Source of the DNA: Acidobacteriota bacterium
Lineage (GTDB): Bacteria > Acidobacteriota > Terriglobia > Acidiferrales > UBA7541
Length of the DNA: 10,219 bases
Assembly (NCBI GenBank): GCA_003131985.1
Contig: PKWH01000112.1
Location: 1-10,219, forward strand
Direction: 5' to 3'
In this document: piece after piece, positions 6,990 to 10,219 of the stretch
How positions within the stretch are numbered: position 1 is the stretch's first letter
Layout: each line of letters begins with the position of its first letter
The notes under the pieces: generated by a model
Told to the model about the DNA's origin: nothing
The model's input: the letters and a program-made list of their open reading frames with translations, nothing else
The model's database searches: none
Translations under genes and position numbers: made by a program

Positions 6990-7774
6990 GCCTATTCGAA
7001 CAACGTCAGGGTGGAGGATAGCTCACCAAGCACAGCCCTTTATCAAAAGCAGATTGCCGCGAATGGAACCGTGACGCCCGGATAATAGAGTGCCAAACTT
7101 ATCTAGGCGGAGACAATCGATAGACGCAGTGACGCCCCCCAGATTCGACCGTTGTCTCGAGTTCCTCGGATTGACCGGGCATCGCGCAGTATGCCTGTTA
7201 GCATCCCGAACGTTGCGTAATTGACCATCCTTCCGACCCCCCGCATGTGATTCCTTCGGTCGAAGTAATCGCCGGCGCAAAAACATCATCCGAAACCGCC
7301 CAACCGGCGAGCTGCTTCGGTATCGCCTTGGTGGAACTCGAGCTCACAGGCCCGCTTCAAGCGAGCAGCGATCGAAGTTGCTCGAAATCGCAGAAAAGTG
7401 CCCGGTCCATCGAACGCTGGAATCGAAAATCAACATCCGGTCGTGGCTCACGTGAGTTAGTTCCCTTCGACCCTGCCTCTCACAAGAACGCCCGCAAGTC
7501 GCCCTGCCTGCCGTGCGATTCCAGATCGAAGTGCGCATTCTCGGAGTCGTGCGTCCAACCTCGCTGAGTCTGCGTCTGGGCGAGCGTTCTGTTTCCTCGC
7601 GCCGATGTCAACATGTACGCAGTTGCAAGGATGCTGACGCCAAGCATTCGGGAGAGGTTCGCGCCGCACGGGTAAGGCACCTTTTTTCAGAGATCTAGAT
7701 GGATAAGCATTTGGGTAATGAGGTGCTTTGAACCAGTGTCGCAAGTGAGATTCGAAGCTGCGAGGAACACTAAA
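6990..7774. other. Gene-poor interval between tRNA-Arg and the oxidase operon
   Basis: About 785 bp without a convincing gene. Reading frames on both strands here are short, lack ribosome binding sites and have compositions rich in Arg, Ser and Cys that look like chance. There is no clear terminator after the tRNA and no strong promoter before the oxidase genes. The only weak exception is a possible minus-strand reading frame at 7480-7647, listed separately. The stretch may be degraded coding sequence or hold the oxidase promoter region. Confidence 0.6.
7480..7647 (-). CDS. Possible small exported protein or gene remnant
   Basis: I do not recognise this 55-residue frame. It begins with a hydrophobic stretch (LGVSILATAYML, residues 2-13) that could be a signal or membrane segment, followed by a polar part (GNRTLAQTQTQRGWTHDSENAHF) with no Cys. 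By hand count about three quarters of its third codon positions are G or C, above the first and second positions, which is coding-like. Against it, there is no ribosome binding site before the ATG at 7647-7645, nor before the alternative GTG at 7680, and it ends abruptly. It may be the remnant of a longer gene. Confidence 0.18.
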   Translation of the reverse strand: MLGVSILATAYMLTSARGNRTLAQTQTQRGWTHDSENAHFDLESHGRQGDLRAFL

Positions 7775-8005
7775 ATGGAGAGCCCAACGAAAGAGGTGAT
7801 GGCCTGGCGATGGGTTCCATCTATCTTGGCGGATCGGAAGAGCAAAAAAAATGGAGTTTTGGCGGAGCCGGGTGATCGCTCGATAGAAGAACTTGAACTG
7901 GAGCGGGACAGCATGCTAATAGAGTTGCTCGCCACCCGCGCAAAGGGCGAGAAGGCCGAGCAGACGGCTGCGGCGGCCGCCGGAACAGCGGCTCGAACCA
8001 AATGA
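7775..8005 (+). CDS. Unrecognised small ORF translationally coupled to coxB
   Basis: This predicted protein has 76 residues and no family I recognise. The ATG at 7775 is preceded at eight bases by GAGGA; an in-frame ATG at 7718 would add 19 residues but has no ribosome binding site. Its TGA overlaps the coxB ATG in an ATGA junction, and coxB has no ribosome binding site of its own, which argues that this frame is translated. The protein is soluble and charged: residues 36-62 (RSIEELELERDSMLIELL and on) look like an amphipathic helix, followed by an alanine-rich tail (AEQTAAAAAGTAA). It has no signal peptide, membrane span or metal-binding motif. A reading frame also exists on the opposite strand, but its serine-run composition is that of a shadow. 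Confidence 0.5.
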   Translation: MESPTKEVMAWRWVPSILADRKSKKNGVLAEPGDRSIEELELERDSMLIELLATRAKGEKAEQTAAAAAGTAARTK

Positions 8006-9066
8006 AATGCAATGAGCGAACTCGCAGCCTTGGGAGAAAGATAGCGGGTATTGCTGTGTTGGTTGCGGGGGGCTTGCTGGCTGCAACGCTCTGCTTTGGC
8101 GCCCCCGCGAGTTCTGCCCAAGTTCCCAGCATCTTCAAACCGCAGTCCACGCCTGCGGACACGATCTTCCGTTTGTCGTTGCTAGTCCTGACGATTACCG
8201 GTCTTATTTTTATAATTGTTTTCAGCTTGCTTGTATATGCCGTCGTGAAGTACCGCAAGCGCGGCGGTGACGATGGCCGCGAGCCTCCGCAGGTTTATGG
8301 CAGCAATCAGGTGGAGCTCGCCTGGACTGTGATTCCCGTGCTTGTCGTGCTGGTGCTCTTCTTCGCGACGGCGCGCGTGATCCATTCCATTCAGGATGCT
8401 CCCAAGCCTCCTGGGACGATAGAAGTGATCGCCATTGGCCATCAGTTTTGGTGGGAATTTCGCTATCCCGCTCTCGGCGTAGTCACCGCGAATGAACTGC
8501 ATGTTCCGGTAAGCGATCCATCGCATCCTTCGCCCACTTTCCTCACGTTGCTTTCCGCAGATACGGACCACAGCTTTTGGGTGCCACGGCTTGCAGGAAA
8601 GACGGACTTGATTCCAAACCGCGAGAACCACACCTGGATCGATCCCCACGAGACAGGGCTTTATCTCGGCCAATGCGCGCAGTACTGCGGCACGCAGCAT
8701 GCCAAAATGCTCTTGCGTGTGTACGTTGATTCGCGCGAACAGTTCGATCGATGGGTGCAGGACGAAAAAAAACCGGCCGTTGTTAACGATGAAGTGGGCG
8801 AAGGCCGCCGGATATTTGAGACCACCGCTTGCTTGAATTGCCATGCCGTGTCCGGAACAGTGGCGGACGGACATTTCGGTCCTGATCTCACTCATCTGAT
8901 GAGTCGCGCCACCATCGCATCGGGCGCTGCGGCGAACACTCCCGAACAACTCAAGATGTGGATTCAAAACCCAGACTCAATCAAGCCGGGCTCGTTGATG
9001 CCCGCAATGAAGTTGAATGAAAAAGATCTGGACGCGCTCACCGCGTATCTCGTGACGCTGCGATGA
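8002..9066 (+). CDS. coxB: Cytochrome c oxidase subunit II with fused cytochrome c domain (caa3 type)
   Basis: This 354-residue subunit takes electrons from cytochrome c and passes them through CuA to subunit I. A positively charged N-terminus and hydrophobic stretch (about 13-35) form a signal peptide, with a plausible cleavage after ASSA (residue 39). Two membrane helices follow (about 55-84 and 104-126), then the periplasmic cupredoxin domain with QFWWEF (148-153). CuA ligands are H190, C225, C229, H233 and M236; residue 227, normally Glu and a backbone ligand, is Gln. The C-terminal cytochrome c domain has CLNCH (277-281) and a likely axial Met in SLMPAM (M333). The start overlaps the preceding ORF by four bases. 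ctaD begins 16 bases after the stop. No lipobox is evident. Confidence 0.97.
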   Translation: MKCNERTRSLGRKIAGIAVLVAGGLLAATLCFGAPASSAQVPSIFKPQSTPADTIFRLSLLVLTITGLIFIIVFSLLVYAVVKYRKRGGDDGREPPQVYGSNQVELAWTVIPVLVVLVLFFATARVIHSIQDAPKPPGTIEVIAIGHQFWWEFRYPALGVVTANELHVPVSDPSHPSPTFLTLLSADTDHSFWVPRLAGKTDLIPNRENHTWIDPHETGLYLGQCAQYCGTQHAKMLLRVYVDSREQFDRWVQDEKKPAVVNDEVGEGRRIFETTACLNCHAVSGTVADGHFGPDLTHLMSRATIASGAAANTPEQLKMWIQNPDSIKPGSLMPAMKLNEKDLDALTAYLVTLR

Positions 9067-9082
9067 GATCGAGGAAATAGCC

Positions 9083-10219
9083 ATGGCCTCAGACACAATC
9101 GCGCTCGGGATTGCCGACCAAGGCGCGCGGCCGATCGGCGAGAGACTCCACGACTGGGTTGTCACCGTAGATCACAAGAAGCTTGGAATTCTTTACATCC
9201 TCTACTCGCTGTTGTTCCTCGTCATTGGCGGCGTCGAAGCGACGATCATGCGCATACAGCTCATGGTTCCGCATAACCATTTCGTTTCCCCGCAGGTTTT
9301 CAACCGCATGTTCACGATGCACGGCACCACGATGATCTTTTTTGTGGCCATGCCGATCCTGTTCGGCTTCGGCACCTACTTAATTCCGTTGATGATTGGT
9401 ACTCGCGATATGGCGTTTCCACGGTTGAATGCCTTCAGTTTTTGGATGACCGCTTTCGGCGGTTTGCTTTTGTACTTCAGCTTTATCGGTGGGAACGGAC
9501 TTTACGGCGCCGGCAATGCGCCCGACGTAGGATGGTTCGCCTACGCGCCGCTCACTTCCCGTGCATTCTCGCCCGGGCATAGCACCGATTTCTGGACGCT
9601 GGCCATTCTTGTCTCTGGTATCGGTAGCATCGGAACCGCGGTCAACTTCATCACAACCATTTTGTGCATGCGCTGCCCGGGGATGACTCTGGGGAAAATG
9701 CCTTTGCTAGCGTGGCTAAACTTGGTCACGGGTGGATTGGTGATCCTGGCCGTATCGCCGCTCACCGCAGCCCAGATCATGCTTTCAATCGATCGCTTCC
9801 TGGGCGGCCACTTCTTCGACACGCAGGCCGGGGGAGCCGCCGTGCTGTGGATGCACTTCTTCTGGATTTTCGGTCACCCGGAGGTCTATGTCCTAATCAT
9901 TCCGTGCTTCGCGTTTGCTTCCGAAATTATTCCGGTTTTTTCCCGCAAGCCCATCTTCGGATATCCAGTGATGGTGGGTGCCACTATCGCCATCGGGTTT
10001 ATAAGCATGAGCGTCTGGGCTCACCACATGTTCACAGTCGGGATGTCCTCCTACGGAAACGCTTTCTTTACGGCAACTACGATGGTCATCGCTGTTCCCA
10101 CCGGGATCAAGATTTTCAACTGGATCGGGACGATGTGGGGCGGCAAGATTCAGTTCAGGGCTCCCATGCTTTTCTGCATTGGTTTCTTGTTCCAATTCCT
10201 GATCGCAGGCTTAACCGGA
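9083..10219 (+). CDS. ctaD: Cytochrome c oxidase subunit I (3' end outside window)
   Basis: The first 379 codons are present, open to the right edge. Subunit I holds the low-spin heme and the heme-CuB site where oxygen is reduced. Visible landmarks are H80 (low-spin heme ligand, in MFTMHGTTMIF), CuB ligands H265, H314 and H315 (GHPEVY and WAHHMF), and Y269, the tyrosine that cross-links to the CuB histidine. D-channel residues D109 and N116 (TRDMAFPRLN) and E267, and K-channel K343 (TGIKIFNW), are all present. This is the A1 class of heme-copper oxidase, a proton pump. The second heme ligands near residue 400 lie outside. The ATG at 9083 has GAGGA seven bases upstream and lies 16 bases after coxB; the two form one operon. 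Confidence 0.98.
   Translation, partial: MASDTIALGIADQGARPIGERLHDWVVTVDHKKLGILYILYSLLFLVIGGVEATIMRIQLMVPHNHFVSPQVFNRMFTMHGTTMIFFVAMPILFGFGTYLIPLMIGTRDMAFPRLNAFSFWMTAFGGLLLYFSFIGGNGLYGAGNAPDVGWFAYAPLTSRAFSPGHSTDFWTLAILVSGIGSIGTAVNFITTILCMRCPGMTLGKMPLLAWLNLVTGGLVILAVSPLTAAQIMLSIDRFLGGHFFDTQAGGAAVLWMHFFWIFGHPEVYVLIIPCFAFASEIIPVFSRKPIFGYPVMVGATIAIGFISMSVWAHHMFTVGMSSYGNAFFTATTMVIAVPTGIKIFNWIGTMWGGKIQFRAPMLFCIGFLFQFLIAGLTG

Noticed and set aside
6858..7085. A 75-codon plus-strand frame over the tRNA
   Set aside because: It runs through the tRNA gene and its promoter; the cloverleaf explains the sequence.
7247..7567. A 106-codon plus-strand frame in the gene-poor interval
   Set aside because: It has no ribosome binding site, a Ser/Arg/Cys-rich composition in its second half and no family resemblance.
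6967..7700. tRNA 3' end as a phage or island attachment site
   Set aside because: No second copy of the tRNA 3' end and no integrase gene are present in the window.
7687..8121. Minus-strand frames of 144-145 codons overlapping the start of coxB
   Set aside because: They oppose a well-supported gene start, and their Ser/Ala runs reflect the Glu- and Ala-rich codons of the plus strand.

Overview
The window is about 10.2 kb of ordinary chromosomal DNA from an aerobic, moderately GC-rich bacterium. It holds central-carbon, redox and respiration genes. No transposase, integrase, phage gene or CRISPR array is visible. A caa3-type oxidase, a YggX protein, an AcnA-type aconitase, strong AGGAG-type ribosome binding sites and small conserved proteins suggest Acidobacteriota or a relative. 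That assignment comes from the feel of the proteins, not from a marker gene.

The left third (1-3866) reads on the minus strand. From right to left it carries yggX (iron handling and protection of Fe-S clusters), acnA (aconitase), cspA (cold-shock protein, followed by a textbook intrinsic terminator) and the first 59 codons of a small protein that resembles the Tudor-like tail of UvrD/PcrA helicases. From 4066 the plus strand carries zwf (glucose-6-phosphate dehydrogenase) and glk (glucokinase), probably one transcript. Together these make 6-phosphogluconolactone and NADPH from glucose. The 199-bp divergent region between yggX and zwf holds a good sigma70-type promoter, a perfect 15-bp palindrome and a leader hairpin.

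The middle (6658-7774) is gene-poor. It contains one tRNA-Arg(TCT) with an encoded CCA end and a plausible promoter, then about 785 bp with no convincing gene. The right end starts an oxidase operon: an unrecognised 76-codon ORF overlaps coxB by four bases (ATGA), coxB encodes subunit II with a CuA centre and a fused cytochrome c domain, and ctaD (subunit I) runs off the right edge.

The most interesting reading is at the divergent centre. Homologues of yggX, acnA and zwf are all members of the enterobacterial SoxRS superoxide response, and here they lie head to head around one intergenic region. This looks like a compact redox-defence neighbourhood. No wholly new system is evident; the least explained items are the small ORF coupled to coxB and the gene-poor stretch after the tRNA.
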